Shown piece by piece: positions 52,838 through 61,337 of a stretch of 64,000 nucleotides of DNA. Under the pieces are notes generated by a model that searched no databases, had not been told where the DNA came from, and saw only the letters and a list, made by a program, of their open reading frames with translations. This DNA is from Clostridium_AF sediminicola. GTDB lineage: Bacteria > Bacillota > Clostridia > Clostridiales > Clostridiaceae. The stretch covers positions 131,315 through 195,314 of the forward strand of contig NZ_BAABMF010000008.1 in assembly GCF_050402865.1 (NCBI RefSeq), read 5' to 3'. Each line of letters starts with the position of its first letter. The first letter of the stretch is position 1. A program made the translations under genes and the position numbers.

Positions 52838-53037
52838 ACTCCTGCCCCCTCTAGTAACTCATCAATCTATCTAGTCCAGCTCTACATTATAAAAGTCTAT
52901 TTATAGTTTATATTACCAGTCAAATAAAATCTAGTCTACCTACCCGTAACCGTTCAGCTATAAAATTTATTAAAAATAATATTAAGGTAGGAAATTCTAA
53001 AGTTTGCTTCGAGGAATTTATAAGTTCCTCGTACAAT

Positions 53038-53064
53038 AAAAAACATCAGGTCTCCCTGATGTTT
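53038..53064. terminator. ACATCAGG-family terminator hairpin 6
   Basis: AAACATCAGGTCTCCCTGATGTTT; it overlaps the stop codon of the TspO-like gene. Confidence 0.85.
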
Positions 53065-53854
53065 AGTGACTTTTTCTTTTTAGTATATATATATCAACAA
53101 TTACTAATATCCCAATACTTATAATGAGAGTAGTTATTATTGCAGGATATTGACCTGCAAATCCATTGGGTGACTTATGTTTAATTAGTATACCTATATA
53201 AGCCCATATTATAACCAACCCATAAATAAAATCATTATTTTTTAAAATTGTTATAACACTGATTAGTAGACCTAACAGTATTACTATAATAGTCCAAGTT
53301 TCTTCTGAAATTCCTAGTCCATCCCATCCTATGCTTACAAGGAAAGTTGTTACATTGGCAATTGTTGCAATAGTAATCCATCCAAAGTAGACACTAAAAG
53401 GTATTTTTATAAAAAACTTATCTCTACATGATAAGTCAGTTTTATTTATTTCTGATACAATCATTATTAAACAAATAAGCATCACAATCATAAGCAACAA
53501 AGATGAAGGAATTTTATAGTAATGCCAACTTAAAATCCATAATGCATTTGCAATTGAAGAAATTGAGAAGAAAATTCCTATTTTTTTTAATAGACTATCT
53601 CTTTCTACACTTTTATCCTTTTGAAAAAATCCCAGCTGATAAATTGTATATGCTGCTAAAAGCAGATATATAAGTCCCCATATGGAAAATGTAATAGGTG
53701 CTGGTGTAAAAAGATTTTTATATTTGCTGGCAACTTCTCCCGTTGTCACCCCATTTATTGGAATGCTATTGGCAAGAAAATTAACAGCTATCATAATTAA
53801 ATATGTAACAACAACAAGAACATTTATAAAGGTAATACCTCTTTTACCTTTCAT
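53063..53854 (-). CDS. TspO/MBR-related tryptophan-rich membrane protein
   Basis: The 263-aa protein has about eight helices and the tryptophan-rich pattern of TspO-like sensory proteins: TPAPITFSIWGLIYLLLAAY, ANALWILSWHYY and YFGWITIATIANVT. It is longer than classic TspO (about 160 aa), as in the Firmicute subgroup. The start was set 16 codons in, behind AGGGGTGA. Function unknown; TspO proteins bind porphyrins. It is a single gene. Confidence 0.85.
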   Translation of the reverse strand: MKGKRGITFINVLVVVTYLIMIAVNFLANSIPINGVTTGEVASKYKNLFTPAPITFSIWGLIYLLLAAYTIYQLGFFQKDKSVERDSLLKKIGIFFSISSIANALWILSWHYYKIPSSLLLMIVMLICLIMIVSEINKTDLSCRDKFFIKIPFSVYFGWITIATIANVTTFLVSIGWDGLGISEETWTIIVILLGLLISVITILKNNDFIYGLVIIWAYIGILIKHKSPNGFAGQYPAIITTLIISIGILVIVDIYILKRKSH

Positions 53855-53936
53855 TACTTCACCCCTTAAAAAATATCTATATTCAATAACTATTATATTC
53901 ACTAAGTTGTTGTAATATTTATTTAAAAAAAAGAAA

Positions 53937-53964
53937 ATACCTACCGCTTGCTACGGTAGGTATT
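53937..53964 (-). terminator. Terminator of the CoA-transferase gene
   Basis: AATACCTACCG and CGGTAGGTATT pair around six bases; the minus strand continues TTCTTTTTTTT. Confidence 0.88.
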
Positions 53965-53969
53965 AATAA

Positions 53970-55271
53970 TTAAAATTTACAATTAAATCTTTTTTCCCAT
54001 TCTTCGATTAACATAGTTCTAAAATCTGGATGAGCAATATTAATCAACGCTCTCCCCCTATCTTTCAAGGTTTTTCCTCTAAGATTAGCAATACCATATT
54101 CTGTTACAATATAATGTACATCATTACGTGAAGTTGTAACTGCTGATCCTTCATCTATTAATGGTACAATACGAGAAAGTTTTCCTTTTGAAGCAGTTGA
54201 AGGAATAGCAATAATTGATTTTCCATTCTTGGCCATGCTTGCACCACGTACATAATCTACTTGTCCACCTACACCACTAAATTGTTTAAGTCCAATTGTT
54301 TCTGAAACAATTTGACCCATTAAATCAACTTGAATACAAGAGTTTATTGAAACCATATTATCATTTTGCATAATCACACATGGATTATTCACATAATCTA
54401 CTGAGTATAATTCAACAAGTGGATTATTATCAACAAAATCGTAAAGTCTCTTTGTTCCCATTAAGAAGGTTGTGACAATTTTTCCATTATGTAATGTTTT
54501 CTTTTTATTATTAATAACACCTGCTTCTACCAATTCAACAACTCCATCTGAAAACATCTCTGAATGAATCCCTAAATCTTTTTTATCTTTTAGGAATAAT
54601 AGCGCTGCATCTGGAATAGCGCCAATACCTAATTGTAATGTAGAACCATCTTCAATCAACTTCGCACAATTCTCTCCGATAGCTTTTTCTACTTCCCCAA
54701 TTTTTGGAGGATTCAATTCAAAAATTGGATAAGATGTCTCTACAATATGATCTATTTCAGATATATGAATAAAACAATCTCCCATAGTTCTTGGCATTTG
54801 ATCGTTTACTTCTGCAATAATCATTTTTGCACATTCTGCTGCTGGCTTTATATAATCACATGAAAGTCCAAAGCTACAATACCCATGTTCATCAGGACGA
54901 CTTAGATGAAGAAGTGCCACATCAACTGGTAGATGATCTTCTTTAAACAATCTAGGGATTTCTGTAAAAAAGCAAGGCGTATAATCTGCTCTATTTTCAT
55001 TTACTGCTTTTCTAGTACCTCCCCCTACAAATAATGCATTATATCTAAAATGCGGTTCCATTTCTGGTTTTGTATATTCACTTTTCCCTATGGCTAACAT
55101 TTGAACAATTTCTACATTTTCATATTGATCTTTATTATTAACCATTGCATCTACTACTTCCAGTGGTTCACTACACGCAAGTCCCATAACAACTCTATTT
55201 CCAGATTGAATGTTTTTTACAGCTTCTTGCGCCGTTGTTAATTTCGATTTATAAAGTTCTTTCCAATTCAT
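53970..55271 (-). CDS. Acetyl-CoA hydrolase/transferase family (4-hydroxybutyrate or butyrate CoA-transferase)
   Basis: This 433-aa enzyme swaps CoA between acetyl-CoA and a short-chain acid such as 4-hydroxybutyrate, succinate or butyrate. The glutamate that forms the acyl-enzyme is in HSEMFSDG near residue 240, preceded by LQLGIGAIPDA; GVGGQVDYVRGA and VTEYGIANLRG are family motifs near the C terminus. AGGGGTAG precedes the ATG. It is a single gene; no butyrate or crotonase genes lie nearby, so the acid used cannot be named. Confidence 0.92.
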   Translation of the reverse strand: MNWKELYKSKLTTAQEAVKNIQSGNRVVMGLACSEPLEVVDAMVNNKDQYENVEIVQMLAIGKSEYTKPEMEPHFRYNALFVGGGTRKAVNENRADYTPCFFTEIPRLFKEDHLPVDVALLHLSRPDEHGYCSFGLSCDYIKPAAECAKMIIAEVNDQMPRTMGDCFIHISEIDHIVETSYPIFELNPPKIGEVEKAIGENCAKLIEDGSTLQLGIGAIPDAALLFLKDKKDLGIHSEMFSDGVVELVEAGVINNKKKTLHNGKIVTTFLMGTKRLYDFVDNNPLVELYSVDYVNNPCVIMQNDNMVSINSCIQVDLMGQIVSETIGLKQFSGVGGQVDYVRGASMAKNGKSIIAIPSTASKGKLSRIVPLIDEGSAVTTSRNDVHYIVTEYGIANLRGKTLKDRGRALINIAHPDFRTMLIEEWEKRFNCKF

Positions 55272-55737
55272 CTAATCTACCCCTTTTACCTATCTCTACT
55301 ATCAATATATAATCACAGATTCTCCCTTATTTTGCAAATACAAGCTCGTAAAATTTTCCTAATTTTCTGATTACTTAATCTATAAATTTCTTATCTTAAG
55401 CTATAGCTATTTTTTTCTTGCATATGGATTCCAATAAGAACTTGCTTGCAAATTAATAATGATTAAGATTGAACTTAATACACTATGATTATTTATTATA
55501 ATGATTATAATAATATATATTACATGTTGTGTCAAAATTCGCTTATATATTGGATTTGTTGTAAATATATACCGCAACGATTATCTTTACCAGACTTTTA
55601 CCAGCTATCAAAGAGTATTATTTAACCAGTCTCTTCTAATAAATTCTTTGGATAATACTCTTCTGATTTCTTTAATCAATATTTTTTAGTCTAAAAAACA
55701 TCAGGTTTCCCTGATGTTGAGCTGCTTACCTTCCAAT
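55272..55737. other. Intergenic region, mostly empty
   Basis: These 466 bases hold no convincing gene. A hairpin AAGAGTATTAT / ATAATACTCTT spans 55609-55661, and ACATCAGG-family hairpin 7 lies at 55693-55718. A 62-codon frame at 55501 has no ribosome binding site. Short open stretches on the minus strand around 55560-55680 may be gene scraps. Confidence 0.45.
55693..55718. terminator. ACATCAGG-family terminator hairpin 7
   Basis: AAACATCAGGTTTCCCTGATGTT, 20 bases after the stop of the CPBP protease gene. Confidence 0.82.
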
Positions 55738-56709
55738 TTATATCTTCGTAATACCTGTTATTACCATATATAAATTAAACGCAACTATTATAATTATTGT
55801 AATAGAAGTAAAAAATCTTAGCGTAATTTTCTTTTCAAACCTATTACTTTCTAGCCAACTCTTGATATAACTCTTATTACGAACAAAAGTAATTATTACT
55901 ATGATTATAGAAGCTGCCGTTAAACTAATATTTATAACATCCACTATATTTCCACTTACACGAGCATTAATTTCTGATAACAATTGAACCATAGTATTAT
56001 TGCATATATGCAATATAATAGCTATTTTAATAGAATACTCCGTAGTTAAATATCCTAGTATAATACCAATTCCTACCGCCATGAATATTTGATAAAAGTT
56101 ACCATGCATCAATCCAAATAATATTGATGAAACTAAAATAGCGAACCATCTACCATACTTTTCGAGGGTTCTAAGAACCACTCCTCTATATACAAATTCT
56201 TCAAATATTGGTCCTACTATACATGTGGATAATACCATCACTATAGAAGGTTGATTTAATATTTCCAAATCCTCCAAAGCACCTCTAGCCGTTAATCCAA
56301 CTCCATTTAACAGAAATTCTAATCCCTCCACAAATACTCCCAATGTAGCGTTCATTGAAAATAGAATAATAAAACCAATAATTACAATCTTTATTGTAAA
56401 TTTTTTATTTTCTACCACTAGATCATATTGAAGAAATTTCTTCCGCCTATAAATTAAGATTGGAATAAATGCAATGAAACTTGCAATAATACTCATAATA
56501 CCATTAAAACTAGCATTATCAAGTATTTGCATAAATTGATCCTCCCCCATATTGGGATTATTTATCATTTGAATAATCATAGTACCTATAATAATTATAA
56601 ATACTACTACATTTAGAACTAGTTCATTCATCACTAGAGCCAAGCCAAGCTTATTAAAGTCTTTCTTCATTAATTTTTTAATTACCTTATCTTCATTATT
56701 CTCATTCAT
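55738..56709 (-). CDS. CPBP-family intramembrane metalloprotease
   Basis: The 323-aa membrane protein has eight to nine helices and the CAAX-protease/Abi motifs: FEEFVYRG (EExxxR) near residue 170, FGLMHGNF and LHICNNT for the second and third zinc-site elements. Members cleave prenyl-type or peptide substrates or protect from bacteriocins. The ATG is set five codons in, behind GGGAGAG. It is a single gene between unrelated neighbours, so the substrate is open. Confidence 0.9.
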   Translation of the reverse strand: MNENNEDKVIKKLMKKDFNKLGLALVMNELVLNVVVFIIIIGTMIIQMINNPNMGEDQFMQILDNASFNGIMSIIASFIAFIPILIYRRKKFLQYDLVVENKKFTIKIVIIGFIILFSMNATLGVFVEGLEFLLNGVGLTARGALEDLEILNQPSIVMVLSTCIVGPIFEEFVYRGVVLRTLEKYGRWFAILVSSILFGLMHGNFYQIFMAVGIGIILGYLTTEYSIKIAIILHICNNTMVQLLSEINARVSGNIVDVINISLTAASIIIVIITFVRNKSYIKSWLESNRFEKKITLRFFTSITIIIIVAFNLYMVITGITKI

Positions 56710-56774
56710 TTCACTCTCTCCCAATCTAAAAAAACATAATTAAATATATTGTACCATGGATAAATATCTATTTA

Positions 56775-57464
56775 TCAAACATATTTCTTGATAATCTTAC
56801 CGTTTTCAAACTCTACATGATACACAACCTTTTCTTGAGAATCATATCGAACCCATTCACCATGTTTTATATCTTTCTTGAAATGACCGATTTGCATTAA
56901 ATGACCCCCTTTTTTATAAAAAGTCCATTTACCTTCCATTTTTTCAGATAAAATGTTACCTTCTGCTTTAATTGTTCCATCTTCAAAAAAATGAGTCATC
57001 ATATCGCCCTTTAAAGTTGCTTTTGGTTGCCCGTTTTTGTATGTCTCGCCAATAAGCCATGTAACCTTTTTTTCTTCGGTGGTCTTTGATTTAACCTTAC
57101 TTTCCTTCTTTCTTTTAGTAGGTTTTGGCTTTAATGTTTTTGCATATTGATGTGCCATATTCATATACTTACTCATCAATTCTGTATCCATAAAAACATG
57201 TGAAGGAACTTCAACATACTCCTTAATTAGAGAACCATAGTTTTCAAAGGGTTTGCTATTGTACTCTTCTATAAATGCTATACCATCTTCTTTACTAAGC
57301 CTGATACCAAGAACTCCGTCTTTTCTCAGCATCGTATACATATTTCCGTTCATAGACGTATAAGGCATAGTTACACCTTTCCGTTCCATACCATGAACGT
57401 TAGCAATGACTTCGTCATACTGATTTAATATTTCTTCAATTATCATACATTTTCCTTTTACCAT
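56775..57464 (-). CDS. TfoX-like domain fused to MORN-type repeats
   Basis: The N-terminal part (about residues 10-100) looks like a TfoX N domain: GVTMPYTSMNGNMYTML, RLSKEDGIAFIEEYNSKPF, VPSHVF. A lysine-rich linker (KPKPTKRKKESKVKSK) leads to a C-terminal half of MORN/YwqK-like repeats (YKNGQPKATLKG, FFEDGTIKAEGN, EGKWTFYKKGG, HGEWVRYDSQEK). The combination is uncommon and its function unknown. Two starts (57464, and 57446 behind AAAAGGA) are about equally likely. It is a single gene. Confidence 0.75.
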   Translation of the reverse strand: MVKGKCMIIEEILNQYDEVIANVHGMERKGVTMPYTSMNGNMYTMLRKDGVLGIRLSKEDGIAFIEEYNSKPFENYGSLIKEYVEVPSHVFMDTELMSKYMNMAHQYAKTLKPKPTKRKKESKVKSKTTEEKKVTWLIGETYKNGQPKATLKGDMMTHFFEDGTIKAEGNILSEKMEGKWTFYKKGGHLMQIGHFKKDIKHGEWVRYDSQEKVVYHVEFENGKIIKKYV

Positions 57465-57633
57465 ACTAACCATCCTCTCACTTAAATAAATGCTGAAGCT
57501 TTTTGTCTATATTCTATTTTTTATATGTTGCATTAAAAAGTTCTTAGCTCTATTATATCATTTACTGTTTCTAAAATTATAGATAGCTTACATAGCTTTT
57601 AGTGCTAATTTTTAGTATATCTACAACAATCAT

Positions 57634-57939
57634 CTAAATTATAATTAAACATACATAAGTAAATAAAACAGAACCTGTTACTGCAATAAATAAATTTTCT
57701 TTAATAAAACTCAATAATACTGCAACTCCTAATGCTAATACTGAAATGTAGGGATGTCCATCTACTGCTGTAAATCCACCCGGCATAACCATTGCTCCTA
57801 AAGCTGCATAAGGTATATATGTTAAACTTCTTTTTACTCTATCTGATAAATTTAATCTCTCAATAATATAAAAGGGTAAAATTCTTGGTATATACGTTAC
57901 TAGCATCATTCCTATAATCAATATCATTATATTACTCAT
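57634..57939 (-). CDS. azlD: AzlD-family branched-chain amino acid transport protein
   Basis: This is the small membrane subunit (101 aa, four helices) of the AzlCD exporter. The family motif YIPRILPFY is present near residue 15, and FIKENLFIAVTGSVLF near the end. The start is an ATG that overlaps the azlC stop by eight bases (ATGAGTAA), behind GGAGAGGA; a longer frame upstream reads through the end of azlC and is unlikely. Confidence 0.92.
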   Translation of the reverse strand: MSNIMILIIGMMLVTYIPRILPFYIIERLNLSDRVKRSLTYIPYAALGAMVMPGGFTAVDGHPYISVLALGVAVLLSFIKENLFIAVTGSVLFTYVCLIII

Positions 57940-58648
57940 AACATTCCTCTCCATTCTTATTACTTTTTTCATCTATAATATTCCATATAAAAACAGTTAT
58001 TATTATTACGATTATTATATGCCACCCTTGAGGAATAAAATTAATATTGTGAACTAATAAATTTATAATTCCTGATGTTACTACAACACCAATAACTTTA
58101 AAAGATTTTTTGAATTCTGGTGTTAATATTGCTAAAAACATAGCATATAATGCTACTCCCATACTTTGATTTAATGCTTTTGGCAATATACTGCCTAGTT
58201 GAAATCCTAATAAAGATCCTACTGATAAAGACAAATAGGCCGCCGCTGCCATGGGTAAATAAAAATATATTCCAACAGATTGTTGTTTTAAATATGCTAT
58301 AGAATACGTTTCATCTGTCATCCAAAACGCTATTAAAGGACGCCACTTCAAACAATTTTTATTAAGCTTCGTACCAAGAGATGCTCCCATAATAAAATGT
58401 CTGAAATTAAAAAGTAAAGTAGTAAAAATTATACTTAAAACTCCAGCACCAGAATTTAGTAAATCCAAAGCCACAAACTGTGATGCTCCTGCATAAACAA
58501 TTGCAGAAAATCCTATACATTCTGCCAAACTAATTCCGCTGGATTTAGCTAAAATCCCAAATGTCATAGCAATAGGAATAAACCCAAGTGCAATAGAAAT
58601 TCCTGATTGCAAACCCAATTTAACTTCTAACAAATCACTCTTATTCAT
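57932..58648 (-). CDS. azlC: AzlC-family branched-chain amino acid exporter
   Basis: The 238-aa membrane protein is the large subunit of the AzlCD exporter for valine/leucine/isoleucine analogues. Typical parts are GISIALGFIPIAMTFGILA, YAGASQFVALDLL, NFRHFIMGASL and FWMTDETYS. AGGAGAG precedes the ATG. It is divergent from a MocR-type regulator gene, whose probable binding sites overlap its promoter (58710-58756). Confidence 0.94.
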   Translation of the reverse strand: MNKSDLLEVKLGLQSGISIALGFIPIAMTFGILAKSSGISLAECIGFSAIVYAGASQFVALDLLNSGAGVLSIIFTTLLFNFRHFIMGASLGTKLNKNCLKWRPLIAFWMTDETYSIAYLKQQSVGIYFYLPMAAAAYLSLSVGSLLGFQLGSILPKALNQSMGVALYAMFLAILTPEFKKSFKVIGVVVTSGIINLLVHNINFIPQGWHIIIVIIITVFIWNIIDEKSNKNGEECYE

Positions 58649-58709
58649 TTTTATTATTCCCTCTCCTTTTAAGAACTATATACCTTGAAATTCCATGTAG
58701 TTTTGTTAT

Positions 58710-58756
58710 ATTATAAATTGACATATGTATAACAGTCAAAATTAAAGTATAACAGT
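58710..58756. promoter_or_regulatory. azlC promoter overlapping MocR direct repeats
   Basis: On the minus strand TTGACT (58739-58734), 18 bases, TATAAT (58715-58710) drive azlC. The direct repeats GTATAACAGT at 58727-58736 and 58747-58756 are 20 bases apart, about two helical turns, as is usual for MocR dimers; a partial inverted site TTGTTATA lies at 58703. Confidence 0.72.
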
Positions 58757-58773
58757 TAGAAAGGAGACGCTTA

Positions 58774-60237
58774 ATGTTTATATCTTTTGATAAAAATAAA
58801 AAAGAAGCTATTTATAAACAAATAGCTCATAATATTACAGATAAAATTCTATCAGCTGAATTTTCATATAATATGAAATTACCATCTATTAGAGAATTGT
58901 CAGATAGCCTTAAATTAAGTCATATGACTATTGTAAAAGCCTATAAATTACTAGAAAAAGATAACCTGATAAAAAAGATTCCTGGTAAAGGTGTTTTCGT
59001 TAATTACAATAATATTTACTCTGATTGTAATAAAGAAATATTATCATCATGGTATAGTTCTATAGAAGATTATCAGCCTAGGGGTTTAACATTGAATCTT
59101 TTAAAAAATACTTTGATAAAGAAAAAATATAATTTATCCTATTCTATGCTCTCTACTAGCATGGCCATTGATATAAAGGACCTATTTTTAGACATTTTAA
59201 ATAATCAACCAGAAGCAATAATGTCTTACTCAGAAACTTCAGGAGATCTATCGCTTAAAAATTCATTTATTCAATATCTAGCAAAATTCAGAAGTATAAA
59301 TACAAACATCAAAAACATGATAATTGTTTCTGGAACTCAACAGGGATTAAATCTTATAGCATCAACATTTACAAGTTCTAAAGATTTAGTAATAATAGAA
59401 TCTCCATCTTATACAGGTGCAATAGATGCTTTTAAAAATTCAGGCGCTATAATAAAGACTTTACCAATTTACAATAATACGCTTTCATTTAATGACCTTA
59501 TAATTCAATGCGATAAACAACCCCCAAAATTTATATATCTTACTCCCAATTACAGTAATCCCACTGGTTACTGTCTTTCACAAAAAGAACGTATTGAACT
59601 TTTAAATCTTGCTGAAGCTTTTGATTTTTATATTATAGAAGATGATCCATGGGGAGAACTCAGCCTTGAAGTGAATCCCCCACTACCAATTAAATCTTAT
59701 GATAAAAATAATAGAGTTATTTACATTAAAGGTATAAGTAAACTTCTAGGTGCTGGCTATAGAGTAGCTACTCTTTTAGCTCCTAATAATATTATTAAAA
59801 CAATTGAAAAAGCCAAAGCTCGTGCTGACTTAGGCACAGCATTACTTTCTCAAAGATTAGTATCTGAAATTTTGAAAAGTCCATTAATTGATAACCATAT
59901 TAAAAATATAAAAGAATTTATAAAAAAAAGAGTACAGCTTACAGTACAAATTTTTAAAAATAACTTAAGTACAAAGGTACAATATAATATTCCCAAAGGA
60001 GGATTTAACATATGGCTTACCCTTCCAGAAGAGATAAACACCGCAAATCTTCTATTTGAATATACCTATAACGAAGGAATCACATTTTTACCTGGAGCTA
60101 TATGCTATCCATTACATCCTCAACATAATGAAATTAGAATTTCAATTGCATTTTTAAATGATAAGGATTATGAATCTGCAATCACAAAGCTATGTGAGCT
60201 TATAAACAAAAGATTAAAACTAGAAACTAGATTCTAA
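58774..60237 (+). CDS. MocR/PdxR-family regulator (GntR-HTH plus aminotransferase domain)
   Basis: The 487-aa protein has a GntR winged helix (about 1-80: IADKILSAEFSYNMKLPSIRELS-like core, read here as KLPSIRELSDSLKLS and MTIVKAYKLLE) and a fold-type I aminotransferase domain with YSNPTG, VIIEDDPWGE-like IIEDDPWGEL and the PLP lysine in KGISKLLG. It is divergent from azlCD and the promoter between holds tandem repeats, so it most likely controls branched-chain amino acid export in response to an amino compound or PLP. AAAGGAGA precedes the ATG. Confidence 0.92.
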   Translation: MFISFDKNKKEAIYKQIAHNITDKILSAEFSYNMKLPSIRELSDSLKLSHMTIVKAYKLLEKDNLIKKIPGKGVFVNYNNIYSDCNKEILSSWYSSIEDYQPRGLTLNLLKNTLIKKKYNLSYSMLSTSMAIDIKDLFLDILNNQPEAIMSYSETSGDLSLKNSFIQYLAKFRSINTNIKNMIIVSGTQQGLNLIASTFTSSKDLVIIESPSYTGAIDAFKNSGAIIKTLPIYNNTLSFNDLIIQCDKQPPKFIYLTPNYSNPTGYCLSQKERIELLNLAEAFDFYIIEDDPWGELSLEVNPPLPIKSYDKNNRVIYIKGISKLLGAGYRVATLLAPNNIIKTIEKAKARADLGTALLSQRLVSEILKSPLIDNHIKNIKEFIKKRVQLTVQIFKNNLSTKVQYNIPKGGFNIWLTLPEEINTANLLFEYTYNEGITFLPGAICYPLHPQHNEIRISIAFLNDKDYESAITKLCELINKRLKLETRF

Positions 60238-60248
60238 TTTCTAGTTTC
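60223..60248. terminator. Weak hairpin after the MocR gene
   Basis: GAAACTAG and CTAGTTTC around ten bases, overlapping the stop codon. There is no clear T-run. Confidence 0.4.
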
Positions 60249-60268
60249 TCCTTAGATTTATGTATATT

Positions 60269-60904
60269 TTAACGAATAAAGTTAGTAAATATTTTTTCTT
60301 CTCTTTCCTCTTCTTTTACAGAACTCTTTCCCTTTTCAATTACTTTTAAAAGCCATGCCATATTTTTACCAAGCACTCTCATTATTTGAACCCCTTCATT
60401 ATCTTGTAATGCTTCTCCAGGATTAGTACCATAAATAACATTCCAATAATGTGAAGTTGGCATAACCATTTCTGAATAATTAATATAATTATTTAGTTGA
60501 TTGAATGTAGGTAATCCTCCCGAACGTCTAGCAGCCACAACTGATGCTCCAACTTTATGTCTTAACATATTATTATTCTCACAAGTTACTAAAAAAGCTC
60601 TATCTAAAAATGCTTTCATAGTTCCCGCTATAGCTGAAGAATACACAGGTGAACCTAAAATTATACCATCAGCTTCTTTCATTTTTTCAATCCATTCATT
60701 AACTTGATCATCTTTTATAACACACTTTTCATTCTTATGTTTAGAGCAGTAACCACAAGCAAGACATCCTCTAATTATTTTATCTCCAACATGAATTATT
60801 TCTGTATCTATTCCTTCTTTTTTAAGTTCATCAGTAACTACTTTTATTGCATAATATGTATTTCCTTCTTCTTTGGGACTTCCGTTAAATGCTATAACTT
60901 TCAT
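60269..60904 (-). CDS. Flavodoxin-fold NAD(P)H-dependent oxidoreductase
   Basis: The 211-aa protein belongs to the iron-sulfur flavoprotein/NADPH-dependent FMN reductase group. GSPKEEGNTYY binds the FMN phosphate, GCLACGYC holds four cysteines or nearly so in the site used for a cluster in Isf proteins, and GSPVYSSAIAGTMKAFLDR follows. It reduces quinones or acts as an electron carrier. GGGAGG precedes the ATG. It converges on the MocR gene. Confidence 0.9.
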   Translation of the reverse strand: MKVIAFNGSPKEEGNTYYAIKVVTDELKKEGIDTEIIHVGDKIIRGCLACGYCSKHKNEKCVIKDDQVNEWIEKMKEADGIILGSPVYSSAIAGTMKAFLDRAFLVTCENNNMLRHKVGASVVAARRSGGLPTFNQLNNYINYSEMVMPTSHYWNVIYGTNPGEALQDNEGVQIMRVLGKNMAWLLKVIEKGKSSVKEEEREEKIFTNFIR

Positions 60905-60967
60905 TTTATAAACCTCCCTTTACTATATAAATTCTACTGTAAAAAAATAATAATTTATCTATTTAAA

Positions 60968-61294
60968 TTATAAAGTATGTATAATACACAAACAAGTTCG
61001 TACTTTTTCGTAAGATAACAAATCTGTACTTTTATGCTTCTTAAAACCTAATTTTTCTCTAGATATCTTATTAGTTATAAATCCATTATCAATTATATAT
61101 TGTACTATTCTAATCTCATCATTATTTAAGCCCTCAAAAATATCAGAATTACAATTTTCTTTAATTAAATTATTTAAATCTACATCTTCGTTATTATTAC
61201 TGTTCCAACTACTTTCAAATAAACTTGTTAAATAATATTTAGTACCTCGCCCTATTCCGTTTGATTTTAAATATCCTTTATCAAACAAAAACAT
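60968..61294 (-). pseudogene. C-terminal fragment of an AlbA_2/Schlafen-type regulator gene
   Basis: The frame starts with FDKGYLKSNGIGRGTKYYLT, which is the winged-helix end seen in ATP-binding AlbA_2-type transcription regulators of 450-600 aa. All upstream domains are missing; an in-frame stop lies 18 bases further up, within terminator hairpin 8. The asparagine-rich part after it (SSWNSNNNEDVDLNNLIKEN) is repeated in a second relic at 62909-63050. I take both as remains of one family. Confidence 0.65.
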
Positions 61295-61312
61295 CAGGTT
61301 TCCCTGATGTTA
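61286..61312. terminator. ACATCAGG-family terminator hairpin 8
   Basis: AAACATCAGGTTTCCCTGATGTT, 26 bases after the stop of the alanine symporter gene and directly at the broken 5' edge of the regulator relic. Confidence 0.85.
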
Positions 61313-61337
61313 TGTTGCTTGTATTGTTTAACATTTT

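Noticed and set aside
55501..55689. 62-codon plus-strand ORF
   Set aside because: It has no ribosome binding site, an odd composition, and overlaps a hairpin; probably chance.
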